50,770 nt of DNA from a virus. Positions 1 through 8,584 of this stretch are shown in pieces. How positions within the stretch are numbered: position 1 is the stretch's first letter; each line of letters starts with the position of its first letter. The stretch spans positions 1-50,770 of the IMG/VR virus record IMGVR_UViG_3300027779_002889. The stretch is one strand, 5' to 3'. Under the pieces are notes generated by a model. It did no database searches. It was not told where the DNA came from and saw only the letters and a list, made by a program, of their open reading frames with translations. The position numbers and the translations under genes are program-made.

Positions 1-366
1 AATTTTGGAAAAAAGAATCTTTTTAAAGATGATGATAAGAATATCATTGAAAGAGATTATAATTCTTTTATTATCAATAGAGGATTAAGTTATTTTGTTG
101 ATACTGTTCTTTATGCAAATGAGATGAATCTTAGACATGAATCGAGCAAAAGGATGCAGAATGATTATTTATTATATTCTATTAGAAAAAAGAAAAGATT
201 TTCAAAATGGGCTAAATCAGAAAAATTAGAAAGAATAGAAACAATAAAACAATATTTTAATTATTCTAATCAGAAGGCAAAAGAGGCATCTGATATAATA
301 TCTGATAATCAATACAATGAAATAAAACAAGCATTTGAACAGGGTGGAACTACCAAAAGTAAGTAA
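1..366 (+). CDS. 62: Clamp-loader small subunit gp62, C-terminal part (5' truncated by window)
   Basis: The reading frame is open from base 1 and ends with TAA at 364-366, so only the last 121 residues are present and no start is visible. The text resembles the C-terminal half of gp62 in marine T4-like phages, including the segments INRGLSYFVDTVLYANEMN and KKKRFSKWAK. In T4, gp62 and gp44 form the ATPase that loads the gp45 sliding clamp onto primer-template DNA for polymerase gp43. The RegA gene follows directly, as in T4 (45-44-62-regA-43), which supports the call. The ATG at 124 is an internal methionine, not a start. The match is recalled rather than searched. Confidence 0.85.
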   Translation, partial: NFGKKNLFKDDDKNIIERDYNSFIINRGLSYFVDTVLYANEMNLRHESSKRMQNDYLLYSIRKKKRFSKWAKSEKLERIETIKQYFNYSNQKAKEASDIISDNQYNEIKQAFEQGGTTKSK

Positions 367-410
367 ATTATAAATAATTTCATATAATTACTATACTATT
401 GGGAGTCATT

Positions 411-845
411 ATGTTTAATACTGTCGAGGATTTAATTGAGATTGAATTGGCGAATCCAGACGATTTCTTAAAAGTTAAAGAGACGCTAACCAGAATAGGT
501 ATAGCGTCGAAAAAAGAGAAAATCCTCTATCAATCTTGCCACATCCTCCATAAACAAGGAAAGTACTACATTGTCCATTTTAAGGAATTATTTTCTTTAG
601 ATGGTAAACCTTCGAATTTTTCCGAAAATGATAAAGCGAGAAGAAATACTATCGCTTGTTTATTAGAAGAATGGGAATTATTAGAAATTGTTGATGTAGA
701 TAAAATAAAAGATGATAAAGTATCATTGAATCAATTAAGAATAATTTCTTATAAGGAAAAGGATCAATGGTCATTGATGCCAAAATATAATATTGGAAAT
801 AAGCGAAGGAGTGAAGATGGCAATACCGAGTCTGAAATACTATAA
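411..845 (+). CDS. regA: Translational repressor RegA
   Basis: RegA is the T4 early translational repressor. It binds initiation regions of many early phage mRNAs, including its own. The 144-residue product contains the very conserved blocks FLKVKETLTRIGIA, LYQSCHIL and YYIVHFKE, and ends its core with a WSLMPKYNIGN-like segment matching T4 RegA. I place the start at ATG 411, which has GGGAG at 401-405, instead of the longer TTG frame at 399. T4 RegA is 122 residues; this one has a longer N-terminal lead and a polar C-terminal tail that overlaps the next gene by 29 bases, so translation of the two is probably coupled. Its position between gp62 and gp43 agrees with T4 synteny. Confidence 0.95.
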   Translation: MFNTVEDLIEIELANPDDFLKVKETLTRIGIASKKEKILYQSCHILHKQGKYYIVHFKELFSLDGKPSNFSENDKARRNTIACLLEEWELLEIVDVDKIKDDKVSLNQLRIISYKEKDQWSLMPKYNIGNKRRSEDGNTESEIL

Positions 846-1392
846 AGAGTCTGAAAATATTTTAAGTCCAGAATTTGGAACTACTGGTTCTGCGTGCTTT
901 GACATATATTCACATTTTAATGATGGACACATATCTTTATGGTTAGATGATAAAGAAGCAAAACAAGCAAGACAAACTAAAAGAGATTCACAAGGCAATA
1001 TATATGTACTAATATACCCACAAGAGCGTATGTTAGTTCCTACAGGACTGACTTTTGATATTCCAAAAGATCATTCTGTGAGAATTCATATAAGATCTAG
1101 TGTTGCATTAAGAGATGGTTTATTGTTAGGAAATGGAGAAGGAGTAGTCGATAGTGATTATGTAGATCCATGTTATTTAATATTGTATAATGCAAATAAC
1201 ACCGCCAGACAGATTTTTAATAATACTAGATATGCTCAAGGAGAATTAATTAAAAATTATAAATATGCTCTAACGGAAGTAAAAGAAGCACCAGGACAAA
1301 AAACTGAAAGAGAAGGTGGGTTTGGTTCAACAGATGTAAAATCTGAACCTTCTAAGGGTCCTTCTACTGGAATTTCTGGACTTGCGATATAA
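817..1392 (+). CDS. dut: dUTP pyrophosphatase (dUTPase)
   Basis: A trimeric-type dUTPase hydrolysing dUTP to dUMP and PPi, which keeps uracil out of phage DNA and supplies dUMP for the ThyX encoded further along. All five family motifs can be recognised in order: GSACFDIYS (I), HIRSSVALRDGL (II), GVVDSDYVDP (III), RYAQGELI (IV) and the glycine-rich REGGFGSTD (V) near the C terminus. The start is ATG 817, preceded by AAGGAG at 807-812. A longer frame from 793 has no comparable ribosome site. The product is 191 residues, longer than the usual ~150, because of an insertion between motifs I and II (roughly residues 35-60) and a Gly/Ser/Pro-rich tail after motif V. Confidence 0.93.
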   Translation: MAIPSLKYYKESENILSPEFGTTGSACFDIYSHFNDGHISLWLDDKEAKQARQTKRDSQGNIYVLIYPQERMLVPTGLTFDIPKDHSVRIHIRSSVALRDGLLLGNGEGVVDSDYVDPCYLILYNANNTARQIFNNTRYAQGELIKNYKYALTEVKEAPGQKTEREGGFGSTDVKSEPSKGPSTGISGLAI

Positions 1393-1395
1393 ATA
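1388..1395 (+). promoter_or_regulatory. T4-type late promoter TATAAATA
   Basis: An exact TATAAATA octamer, the T4 late promoter -10 element recognised by gp55-bearing RNA polymerase, overlaps the dUTPase stop. It could drive the small ORF at 1400 or, more likely, hsp20 through the structured leader. AT-rich DNA makes chance copies possible (another octamer lies at 369-376, upstream of regA). Confidence 0.5.
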
Positions 1396-1399
1396 GATT

Positions 1400-1531
1400 A
1401 TGAAAAAAGAATTTAAACTAACAGTTAAAGGATCTGGCACTTATGTTGCAGATTCATTTATAGAATTAATCTGGATAGTTTTTAAACATCGCTGCGAACA
1501 TCTCTTAAAGGGAGAAGGTTGGCGCGACTGA
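1400..1531 (+). CDS. Small ORF, 43 residues, unknown function
   Basis: A short frame from ATG 1400 to TGA 1531 encodes a 43-residue basic peptide with the segments GSGTYVADSF and KHRCEHLLKGEGWRD. The composition (Gly, Trp, His, Cys, low Asn/Ile) is unlike a random read of AT-rich DNA, so I think it is coding. No good ribosome-binding site is visible, and a late promoter starting near 1401 would leave it leaderless; it might be read from upstream transcripts by coupling with dUTPase, which ends only 8 bases before it. I do not recognise a domain. It could also be merely part of the hsp20 leader. Confidence 0.45.
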   Translation: MKKEFKLTVKGSGTYVADSFIELIWIVFKHRCEHLLKGEGWRD

Positions 1532-1622
1532 GGTTGTTCATAGTGAAAACCTCATAACTCAAACCCACTGCCACGTGCTATGGAGTGGGTAATTTATTAA
1601 CCTCGCTTTATAAGGAGGATAT
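1529..1622 (+). promoter_or_regulatory. Structured leader with two hairpins before hsp20
   Basis: Two perfect 7-bp stems are visible: 1529-1535 with 1548-1554 (TGAGGTT/AACCTCA, 12-base loop) and 1563-1569 with 1584-1590 (ACCCACT/AGTGGGT, with a further CCA/TGG pairing inside). No T-run follows, so these are not a classic intrinsic terminator. The region ends in a strong ribosome-binding site, AAGGAGG at 1612-1618, five bases... before ATG 1623 (four bases, 1619-1622, separate them). Thermosensor or RNA-stability roles are possible but untested. Confidence 0.5.
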
Positions 1623-2114
1623 ATGGTAACATCTAGCGCACTCGCGAATTTTCCATTCGCACGACCCCAAGATATAGAAAGAGCATTAAATGTTTCTGTC
1701 GGATTTGATGGAATATTTAATCGTTTATTTGATGATCTTGGTACAGTTCATCATTCAATCAATAGTGGTGGATTTCCCCCATACAATCTCAAAAAAGATG
1801 GATATAAGTATCTAATTGAAATGGCTGTAGCAGGCTTTTCAAAAGATGATATTTCCGTTCATGTTGAGAATGGTGTATTAACCGTTTCTTCTAAAGAGAA
1901 ACAAACTGTAAATGAATCCCATGAATTTGTACATCAAGGAATTGCAACAAGAACATTTAAACGTTCTTGGACAATTGCTGATGATGTTGAAATAAAAGAT
2001 GCGGATCTTGTTGATGGTATGTTAACAATACATTTGGAGCAAATCATCCCTGATTACAAGAAACCACGTGAGATCCCAATCGGCGGAAAAACAAGAAAAG
2101 CTATCAAAGGCTGA
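1623..2114 (+). CDS. hsp20: Small heat-shock protein, Hsp20/alpha-crystallin family
   Basis: An ATP-independent holdase chaperone that binds unfolding proteins in the host cytoplasm. The 163-residue product has a variable N-terminal arm, then an alpha-crystallin domain at about residues 55-150 with the typical YLIEMAVAGFSKDDISV and ENGVLTVSSKEK strands, followed by a C-terminal EIPI that fits the conserved I-x-I oligomerisation motif. Hsp20 genes are a known feature of marine T4-like phages, often found near replication genes as here. The strong AAGGAGG ribosome site at 1612-1618 fixes the start. The 3' end overlaps the Mom-like gene by 47 bases if that gene starts at GTG 2068. Confidence 0.92.
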   Translation: MVTSSALANFPFARPQDIERALNVSVGFDGIFNRLFDDLGTVHHSINSGGFPPYNLKKDGYKYLIEMAVAGFSKDDISVHVENGVLTVSSKEKQTVNESHEFVHQGIATRTFKRSWTIADDVEIKDADLVDGMLTIHLEQIIPDYKKPREIPIGGKTRKAIKG

Positions 2115-2787
2115 TTATACAGTCGAGCCCATAGAAACAAGAGCAGCATTGGATATGGTGATAAAAAATCATTATCTTCATCGTGTTGCCCCATGTTCTA
2201 AGGCTTATGGTATCTTTGAAAAAGGTGGGTTCTTTGGAGGAACATTAAAGGGTGTTGTTTGCTACGGAGTTCCCGCCTATAATCCAATCCTCAAATCCCT
2301 TTGTGGTGCGGATGAAATGAATAATATCTATGAGTTGACAAGACTCTGGATAGACGATGCTGTACCTAAAAATGGAGAAAGTTTTCTTATCTCAAATTCA
2401 ATTAAAAAATTGGATAAAGAGATTATAATATCTTATGCTGATTCATCAATGAATCATTTGGGCACAGTTTATCAATCATCAAATTGGTATTATATAGGAA
2501 TGAATAAAAGACATACTTCAGATATTGCAATAAAAGGAATGGATTTACATCCAGCAAGTATTACTGATAAATTTAGAGGACAAAAGAACAGAGTAGAAAA
2601 GCTCATAGAAATGTTTGGAGAAGAAAATATATATAGAAGAGAGAGATCATTAAAGTTTAGATATGTTGTCTTTAATGCAAATAAAAGACGTAAAAAGGAA
2701 CTAATGAAAAAATTAACTTATACTATTTTGCCATATCCAAAGGAAATTGAAAAAGGAGACAATGATGGAAAACTTACGACTAAGTAA
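2068..2787 (+). CDS. Mom-like adenine-modification protein (GNAT-fold acyltransferase-like)
   Basis: The sequence resembles the phage Mu Mom family, GNAT-fold enzymes that convert adenine in phage DNA to a bulky N6 derivative and protect it from restriction. Supporting text: NHYLHRV near the N terminus (about residue 34), YELTRLWIDD with PKNGESFLIS in the middle (about residues 88-108), and IISYADSSMNHLGTVYQSSN (about residues 120-140). The same layout recurs in the gene at 26312-27037. No ATG is well placed; GTG 2068 is the only reasonable start and overlaps hsp20 by 47 bases with no clear ribosome site, suggesting coupled translation. The end overlaps the endolysin gene. Family assignment is from remembered motifs; another GNAT activity is possible. 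Confidence 0.65.
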   Translation: MRSQSAEKQEKLSKADYTVEPIETRAALDMVIKNHYLHRVAPCSKAYGIFEKGGFFGGTLKGVVCYGVPAYNPILKSLCGADEMNNIYELTRLWIDDAVPKNGESFLISNSIKKLDKEIIISYADSSMNHLGTVYQSSNWYYIGMNKRHTSDIAIKGMDLHPASITDKFRGQKNRVEKLIEMFGEENIYRRERSLKFRYVVFNANKRRKKELMKKLTYTILPYPKEIEKGDNDGKLTTK

Positions 2788-3244
2788 GAATTTTCACTTA
2801 AATGAATTCATAAAAAGTGCTACAGCAGAAAGATTGGGAATTGATAATGCTCCGGCAACTACTGAACATTTAATTAATTTATCAGTACTTGCTCATGCAG
2901 TATTGCAACCAATAAGAGAAGTTCACGGAGTTATTACTTTAAATTCTGGATATCGTTCTCCTACACTCAATTCAAAAGTGGGTGGGTCTAAAACGAGTCA
3001 GCATTGTAATGGAGAAGCTGCTGATTTTGAAAGTTATCAAATTTCTAATCCAAAACTTGCTAAATGGATAGCAGATAATCTAGAATTTGATCAATTAATT
3101 CTTGAATTTTATAATGGTGTAGATCCTAATTCAGGATGGATACATTGTTCTTATAAAAGAGATGGATCAAATCGAGGGAATTGTTTAACAGCCTTAAAGC
3201 AAAAAGGAAAAATAAAATATGTCAAAGGCCTTATGGGAATCTAA
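2765..3244 (+). CDS. Endolysin, peptidase M15A family (zinc D-Ala-type peptidase)
   Basis: A zinc peptidase of the VanY/M15 type that would cut peptidoglycan cross-links at lysis. The 159-residue product carries the hallmark SGYRSPTLN (about 61-69) and the zinc ligands H80 (TSQH), D87 (GEAADF) and H127 (GWIH). No signal peptide is visible, so it would need a holin or other export. ATG 2765 is preferred, six bases after AAGGAG at 2753-2758; ATG 2762 is the next codon upstream. It overlaps the end of the Mom-like gene by 23 bases. A lysis gene beside replication genes is odd for T4 itself but is seen in marine relatives. Confidence 0.88.
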   Translation: MENLRLSKNFHLNEFIKSATAERLGIDNAPATTEHLINLSVLAHAVLQPIREVHGVITLNSGYRSPTLNSKVGGSKTSQHCNGEAADFESYQISNPKLAKWIADNLEFDQLILEFYNGVDPNSGWIHCSYKRDGSNRGNCLTALKQKGKIKYVKGLMGI

Positions 3245-3259
3245 AAAGATTTTATTGTC

Positions 3260-3288
3260 TTGACAAAGAGTCTTCTATTTGATATAAT
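3260..3288 (+). promoter_or_regulatory. Perfect sigma70 promoter upstream of gp43
   Basis: TTGACA at 3260-3265 and TATAAT at 3283-3288 are separated by exactly 17 bases, the full bacterial sigma70 consensus. It lies in the only non-coding gap before DNA polymerase (starts 3326), so it most likely is an early promoter for the gp43-uvsX-gp41 run read by unmodified host RNA polymerase. Confidence 0.85.
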
Positions 3289-3325
3289 ATATTATGCACA
3301 CTAGAAATACACATAAAAAACATAA

Positions 3326-5839
3326 ATGAAATTTTATACAAATGTTTCACAGTATGGAAACTTTGTTCTTGAGCGTGGTATTGAGAATGGAGAACCATTT
3401 AAAAATAAGATAGAATACGCTCCAACACTTTTTATCCCTTCAAAAGAAAAATCAAAATATAAAACTCTTAGTGGAAAATCAGTATCCAAAATGAAATTTG
3501 GAAACATTGCTGATGCCAAAGAGTTTATGAATAAGTATGATACTGTAGAAAATTTTGAAATCTACGGATATACTAGTTGGATGTATTGTCATCTTTCTGA
3601 TGAATATCCCAAAACAATTACATATGATTTTAATCAAATTAAATTAATGTATATTGATATTGAGGTTGCTTCTGAACATGGATTCCCAAAACCGGAAGAG
3701 GCAAAAGAAGAGATCACCGCAATATCAATGAAATGTGGAAAAGATTTTATTGTAATTGGTTGTGGAGATTATAATAATACAAGAGAAGATATTGAGTATA
3801 TTAAATGTGAATCAGAGAAAGAATTAATTTATGCATTTGTAGAACATTGGAAAAGAATATCACCTGATATTATAACTGGATGGAATATTAAGTTTTTTGA
3901 TATTCCATATATTGTGAATAGACTTGTAAATTTGTTTGGTGAAAAATATATAAAACAATTATCGCCCTGGAACTTTGTTAGAGAATCAAAAGTTATGGGT
4001 CTTGGAGGAAAATTTCACCAGACATATAATCTAACTGGTATTTCAGTACTTGATTATTTGGATTTATACAAAAAATTTACCTTAGTCAATCAAGAATCTT
4101 ATAGACTTGATCATATTGCTAACGTTGAATTGGGAGAGGCTAAATTAGATTATTCCGAATATGATACATTACATCAACTTTATAGACTTGATCATCAAAA
4201 GTTTATTGATTATAATATTAAAGATGTAGAATTGATTGAACAGATTGAGGAAAAAAAGAAATTAGTTGAACAGGCTGTCGTTCTTGCTTATGATGGAAAA
4301 ACAAATTATGATGATGTGTTTAAACAAGTAAGAATGTGGGATATTCTCACCTTTAATTATTTAAGACAAAATGACATTGTTATTCCACAAAAAGAAAGAA
4401 AATTTAAAGATCAGGCATATGCGGGAGCATATGTAAAAGATCCACAAATTGGAAGACATGATTGGGTTGTTTCTTTTGATTTGAATAGTTTGTATCCACA
4501 TCTTATTATGCAATATAATATTTCACCAGAAACTTTAATAACTGGTGAGTTACCAGCAGATATTCAAAAATTAAAGAATGAAATAACTGTTGATAATTTA
4601 TTAAATCGTAAAATAGATTCTTCTATTTTGAAGAAATATAATTTGTGTATGGCAGCGAATGGACACTTTTTTAGAAGAGATATTCATGGGTTTCTTCCAA
4701 AAATGATGCAGAATATGTATGATGATCGTGTTCAGTATAAGAAGCAAATGATAGATGCTTTAATAGAATATGAGAAAAATAAAACTAAAGCAATTTCTAA
4801 TAGAGTAGATAAATTTAAAAATTTACAAATGGCGAAAAAGGTTTCACTTAATTCTGCATATGGAGCGTTGGGTAATCAATATTTTCGTTTTTATGATACT
4901 AGACAGGCGGAGGCGGTCACTAAATCTGGACAATTAACTATTCAATGGATTGAGAGAGATGTTAATAATTTCTTAAATAAGTTATTAAAAACTGAGAATA
5001 AGGATTATGTTATTGCTAGTGATACAGATTCAATTTATGTGGTTCTTGATAAATTGGTTAATAGCGTATTTAAAGATGAAATTGACAAAGAAAAAGTTAT
5101 TAATTTTCTTGATAAAGTATGTGAGGGTAAGATTCAGGAAGTGATTAATGAGTCATTTCAGAATTTATTTGAATATATGAATGCTTATGAACAGAAAATG
5201 TTTATGAAGCGCGAAGGACTTTCAGATAAAGGCATTTGGACATCTAAAAAAAGATATATGTTGAATGTTTATGATAATGAGGGTGTTCGCTACAAAGAAC
5301 CTAAAATTAAAATGATGGGCATTGAGGCAGTTAAATCATCAACTCCTTCTGCGTGTCGTGATAAATTGAGAGATGCAATTAGCATTATTATGAATAAGGA
5401 TGAATCAACGTTATTGGATTTCATTGAAGAGTTTAAAGGGAATTTTAAAAATCTTCCAATAGAAGAAATTTCTTTTCCAAGGTCAGTTCAAGGAGTTAAT
5501 AAATATTATGATTCTAATCAACTTTGGAAAAAAGGAACTCCACTTCATATTCGTGGAGCAATCATATATAATGATATGATCCGCAAAAATAGTTTGGGAA
5601 GAAAATATCAAGTTATTCAAGAAGGTGAAAAAATTAAATATACCTATCTTAAAGTACCAAATCCTACAACAGCTAATGTCATTGCTATGTTAAATACATT
5701 TCCTAAAGAATTTCAACTGGAAAAATACATAGATTATGACTTACAATTTACTAAATCATTTCTTGATCCACTTAAAATCATTCTTGATACTATTGGATGG
5801 GAAACTGAAAGAAAATCAACATTAGAAAATTTTTTTTGA
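3326..5839 (+). CDS. 43: Family B DNA polymerase gp43
   Basis: The replicative polymerase with 3'-5' proofreading. Exonuclease motifs are intact: YIDIEVA (Exo I, about 108-114), GWNIKFFDIPYI (Exo II) and YNIKDVELI (Exo III). Polymerase motifs follow in order: DLNSLYPHLIMQYNIS (motif A, about 384), KKVSLNSAYGALGNQY (motif B, about 503) and IASDTDSIYV (motif C, about 563), with both catalytic aspartates present. The product is 837 residues, slightly shorter than T4 gp43 (898). It would work with the gp45 clamp and the gp44/62 loader. It sits behind a perfect sigma70 promoter, an independent transcription start from the upstream regA group. Confidence 0.98.
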   Translation: MKFYTNVSQYGNFVLERGIENGEPFKNKIEYAPTLFIPSKEKSKYKTLSGKSVSKMKFGNIADAKEFMNKYDTVENFEIYGYTSWMYCHLSDEYPKTITYDFNQIKLMYIDIEVASEHGFPKPEEAKEEITAISMKCGKDFIVIGCGDYNNTREDIEYIKCESEKELIYAFVEHWKRISPDIITGWNIKFFDIPYIVNRLVNLFGEKYIKQLSPWNFVRESKVMGLGGKFHQTYNLTGISVLDYLDLYKKFTLVNQESYRLDHIANVELGEAKLDYSEYDTLHQLYRLDHQKFIDYNIKDVELIEQIEEKKKLVEQAVVLAYDGKTNYDDVFKQVRMWDILTFNYLRQNDIVIPQKERKFKDQAYAGAYVKDPQIGRHDWVVSFDLNSLYPHLIMQYNISPETLITGELPADIQKLKNEITVDNLLNRKIDSSILKKYNLCMAANGHFFRRDIHGFLPKMMQNMYDDRVQYKKQMIDALIEYEKNKTKAISNRVDKFKNLQMAKKVSLNSAYGALGNQYFRFYDTRQAEAVTKSGQLTIQWIERDVNNFLNKLLKTENKDYVIASDTDSIYVVLDKLVNSVFKDEIDKEKVINFLDKVCEGKIQEVINESFQNLFEYMNAYEQKMFMKREGLSDKGIWTSKKRYMLNVYDNEGVRYKEPKIKMMGIEAVKSSTPSACRDKLRDAISIIMNKDESTLLDFIEEFKGNFKNLPIEEISFPRSVQGVNKYYDSNQLWKKGTPLHIRGAIIYNDMIRKNSLGRKYQVIQEGEKIKYTYLKVPNPTTANVIAMLNTFPKEFQLEKYIDYDLQFTKSFLDPLKIILDTIGWETERKSTLENFF

Positions 5840-5851
5840 TGAAAGGAAAAA

Positions 5852-6097
5852 ATGAATATATTAAATAAAATGAAAGCTTGGTTTATTGGAAGTGGCTATA
5901 CTGAATCCACAAAAAAACCAAAAATACCTATAAATCATGAACCAATAGAAATTGAACCAGCTGAAGTAAATATTGAATCCATGACTAAAAAACAACTTGA
6001 AGCATTTGCTCGTGATGAGTTTAATGTAGAATTGGATAGAAGGCACAATAAAAAACGACTTTTTAATCAAGTACGAAAATTAATTAAGGAAAAATAA
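5852..6097 (+). CDS. Conserved small protein between gp43 and uvsX
   Basis: An 81-residue protein with a Lys/Glu/Pro-rich first half and a compact C-terminal helical motif, roughly [20 protein letters not shown] followed by a basic helix [10 protein letters not shown] (about residues 44-78). That layout resembles the helix-extended-helix modules (SAP/LEM/Rho N-terminal type) used in nucleic-acid binding. A similar small ORF sits between gp43 and uvsX in marine T4-like phages, as I recall. AAAGGA lies just upstream of the ATG. Only three bases separate it from uvsX, so it is translated with the recombination genes. Function unknown. Confidence 0.75.
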   Translation: MNILNKMKAWFIGSGYTESTKKPKIPINHEPIEIEPAEVNIESMTKKQLEAFARDEFNVELDRRHNKKRLFNQVRKLIKEK

Positions 6098-6099
6098 TT

Positions 6100-7131
6100 A
6101 TGACATTTTTGAGTAGAGCAAAAACTATTGCGGACAATCCATATGCTTCGATTGCGGTCGAAGGAATAGATACTGCAGACATAGATGAATATGTGGATAC
6201 AGGATGTTACACTTTAAATGCACTTTTATCAGGAGATATAAGGGGTGGGTTACCATCTAATAAGATTACCGCTATTGCGGGAGAAAGTTCAACAGGTAAA
6301 ACTTTTTTCACACTTGGTATATGTAAACATTTTCTTGATAATAATATAGAAAGTAGTGTTATATATTTTGAAAGTGAATCTGCAGTAACAAAAGCGATGT
6401 TGGATGCCAGAGAAGTTCCTACTGATAGATTTTTAGTTATTCCTGTAACTACAGTTCAAGAATTTGCAAATCAATGTTCAAAAATCATAGCAGAATATGA
6501 AAAGGAATCAGAAAAAACGCCATTGTTAATGTGTCTAGACTCTTTGGGCAATTTGTCAACTACTAAAGAGATGGAAGACACTACTAGTGGTTCTGATAAA
6601 AGAGATATGACAAGAGCCCCCGCTTTAAAAGGAGCTTTTAGAGTTTTAACTTTGAGACTTGCAAGAGCGGGAATTCCTATGATTGTAACAAATCATACTT
6701 ATGATCAAATAGGGTCGATGTTTCCTACTAAAGAAATGGGTGGAGGATCTGGTTTAAAATATGCAGCATCAACTATATTATTTTTGTCAAAGAAAAAGGA
6801 AAAGGTTGGTAACGTAGTAGTTGGTAATATCATACATTGTAAAACACATAAATCTAGATTAACAAAAGAGAATAGAATAGTGGATGTTCTTTTAACATAT
6901 GATAAAGGATTAGATAGATATTATGGACTACTTGACATTGCAGAAAAGTATGGTATAATAAAGAAGGTATCAAATAGATATGAATTTCCAGATGGAGGAA
7001 AACATTATGGAAAGGCGGTTTATGCAGATCCAGACAAGTTTTTTACAGATGATATTATGGATGGTATAAATGCAGCTTGCAAAAAAGAATTTTTATATGG
7101 TCAAGTGGGAGTAACAGAATTAGATGGATAG
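6100..7131 (+). CDS. uvsX: UvsX recombinase (RecA family)
   Basis: The phage RecA-like strand-exchange protein, used in recombination-dependent replication and repair. Walker A is GESSTGKT at residues 61-68, and Walker B is represented by [12 protein letters not shown] (about 143-154). A DNA-binding loop region with [12 protein letters not shown] follows at about 213-224. At 343 residues it is a little shorter than T4 UvsX (391). The 3' end overlaps gp41 by eight bases, an arrangement that couples recombinase and helicase expression. A sigma70-like promoter sequence lies inside the gene at 6932-6959. Confidence 0.95.
   Translation: MTFLSRAKTIADNPYASIAVEGIDTADIDEYVDTGCYTLNALLSGDIRGGLPSNKITAIAGESSTGKTFFTLGICKHFLDNNIESSVIYFESESAVTKAMLDAREVPTDRFLVIPVTTVQEFANQCSKIIAEYEKESEKTPLLMCLDSLGNLSTTKEMEDTTSGSDKRDMTRAPALKGAFRVLTLRLARAGIPMIVTNHTYDQIGSMFPTKEMGGGSGLKYAASTILFLSKKKEKVGNVVVGNIIHCKTHKSRLTKENRIVDVLLTYDKGLDRYYGLLDIAEKYGIIKKVSNRYEFPDGGKHYGKAVYADPDKFFTDDIMDGINAACKKEFLYGQVGVTELDG
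6932..6959 (+). promoter_or_regulatory. Internal sigma70-like promoter in uvsX
   Basis: TTGACA at 6932-6937 and TATAAT at 6954-6959 with a 16-base spacer lie within the uvsX coding region, about 165 bases before the gp41 start. The hexamers are perfect, but codon constraint could explain them; activity is unproven. It could give gp41 extra early transcription. Confidence 0.4.
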
Positions 7132-8548
7132 AGTTGAACATTTAATATTAAAAAATCTATTATATAATGAAACGTATACTCGCAAAGTTATACCTTATCT
7201 TAAAGGTGTATTTTTTGAAGATAAAGGAGAAAAGGCACTTTTTGAAGAATTGCATTCATTTATTTCGACTTATAATAATCTCCCAACAAAAGAGGCAGTT
7301 GTAATTAATTTGAGTGAAAGGACAGATCTTCATGAAGATGATTATAATAGTTGTGTTAAACTTGTTGGATTTTTAGAAGAAAATAAAGAAGAAATATCTG
7401 ATGAGGAGTGGTTACTTAATACTACAGAATCATTTTGTCAAGATAAATCCATTTATAATGCTATTATGGAAAGTGTTCAAATCATTAGTCCTAATAGTAA
7501 AACTAAAGAAGATAAAGGAAAGATACCAGAAATTCTTACAGATGCTTTAGCAGTAACATTTGATCCTCATATTGGTCATGATTATATAAATGATAGTAAT
7601 GAACGTTATGATTTTTATCATAAGGTTGAGGAAAAGGTCCCTTTTGATTTAGAATATTTTAATAAGATTACAAAGGGTGGATTATCAAAAAAGACATTAA
7701 ATATTTGTTTGGCTGGTACAGGAGTTGGTAAATCTTTATTCATGTGTCATGTTGCGGCTAATTGTTTAAATGAAAGTAAAAATGTATTATATATTACATT
7801 AGAAATGGCAGAAGAAAAGATTGCAATGAGAATTGATGCGAATCTTTTAAATGTTTCTATGGATGATATTTCTGATTTACCAAAGGCTATTTTTGATCAA
7901 AAAGTAGAAAAGCTGAAAAATAAGGCTAAAGGAACATTAATTATAAAAGAATATCCAACTGCCGCAGCAGGAGCCCAACATTTTAGAAGTCTTCTGAATG
8001 AATTGGCTTTAAAAAGAGATTTTAAACCAGATATTATTTTTATTGATTATTTAAATATATGTACTTCATCTAGAATCAAAGCAGGAGCATATGTAAATTC
8101 TTATTCATATATTAAATCTATTGCGGAAGAATTAAGAGGTCTTGCCGTTGAATATAATGTTCCTATTGTTTCTGCTACACAAACTACAAGAAGTGGATTT
8201 ACTTCTACAGATATTGGATTGGAAGATACGTCTGAATCTTTTGGTTTACCTGCCACGGCTGATTTTATGTTTGCCATAATATCTACAGAAGAGCTTGAAG
8301 AATTGGGTCAATTTTTAGTTAAGCAATTAAAAAATAGATATAGCGACCCAACATATTATAAAAGATTTATGATTGGGGTGGATAGAACAAAAATGAGACT
8401 GTTTGATCTTGAAGAGTCTGCACAAACAGGTATTACTGATATTGTTGATAATAGCAAAAAAGTTAAAAAAACAGATGAATATGATGATGTTCCTTCCACA
8501 GAGAATACTGAAAAAAAGAAAGACTTTGACAAGTTTAATTTTAACTAA
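7124..8548 (+). CDS. 41: Replicative DNA helicase gp41 (DnaB family)
   Basis: The hexameric 5'-3' helicase that partners with primase gp61 at the fork. It has a helical N-terminal domain, then the RecA-type core with Walker A AGTGVGKS (about 196-203), [15 protein letters not shown] (DnaB motif H1a region) and Walker B FIDYLNIC (about 306). [11 protein letters not shown] further on fits the DnaB motif with Q and an arginine contact. Its length (474) matches T4 gp41 (475). The last ~40 residues are Lys/Asp/Glu-rich. It starts inside uvsX (8-base overlap). The primase gene is not adjacent as in T4 but lies 17 kb downstream at 25303. Confidence 0.95.
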   Translation: MDRVEHLILKNLLYNETYTRKVIPYLKGVFFEDKGEKALFEELHSFISTYNNLPTKEAVVINLSERTDLHEDDYNSCVKLVGFLEENKEEISDEEWLLNTTESFCQDKSIYNAIMESVQIISPNSKTKEDKGKIPEILTDALAVTFDPHIGHDYINDSNERYDFYHKVEEKVPFDLEYFNKITKGGLSKKTLNICLAGTGVGKSLFMCHVAANCLNESKNVLYITLEMAEEKIAMRIDANLLNVSMDDISDLPKAIFDQKVEKLKNKAKGTLIIKEYPTAAAGAQHFRSLLNELALKRDFKPDIIFIDYLNICTSSRIKAGAYVNSYSYIKSIAEELRGLAVEYNVPIVSATQTTRSGFTSTDIGLEDTSESFGLPATADFMFAIISTEELEELGQFLVKQLKNRYSDPTYYKRFMIGVDRTKMRLFDLEESAQTGITDIVDNSKKVKKTDEYDDVPSTENTEKKKDFDKFNFN

Positions 8549-8551
8549 ATA
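8544..8551 (+). promoter_or_regulatory. Possible late promoter (CTAAATA variant) overlapping a sigma70-like element
   Basis: ACTAAATA lies about 33 bases before the ATG at 8585 and resembles late-promoter variants described for marine T4-like phages. A TTGACA at 8526-8531 followed 18 bases later by TATAGC could also act as a weak sigma70 promoter. This is the only gap between the replication block and the capsid-tag block, so a promoter is expected here. Confidence 0.4.
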
Positions 8552-8584
8552 TAGCAAATACATATTACTATAACGGAGACTATT

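Noticed and set aside
124-366. Stand-alone 80-residue ORF from ATG 124
   Set aside because: The same frame is open back to base 1 and reads as gp62; 124 is an internal methionine.
369-376. TATAAATA late promoter before regA
   Set aside because: RegA is an early gene in T4 and the octamer spans the AT-rich gap after the gp62 stop; no other support, so I treat it as likely chance.
1563-1590. Rho-independent terminator after the small ORF
   Set aside because: The stem is good but no run of T follows, so it is listed as part of a structured leader.
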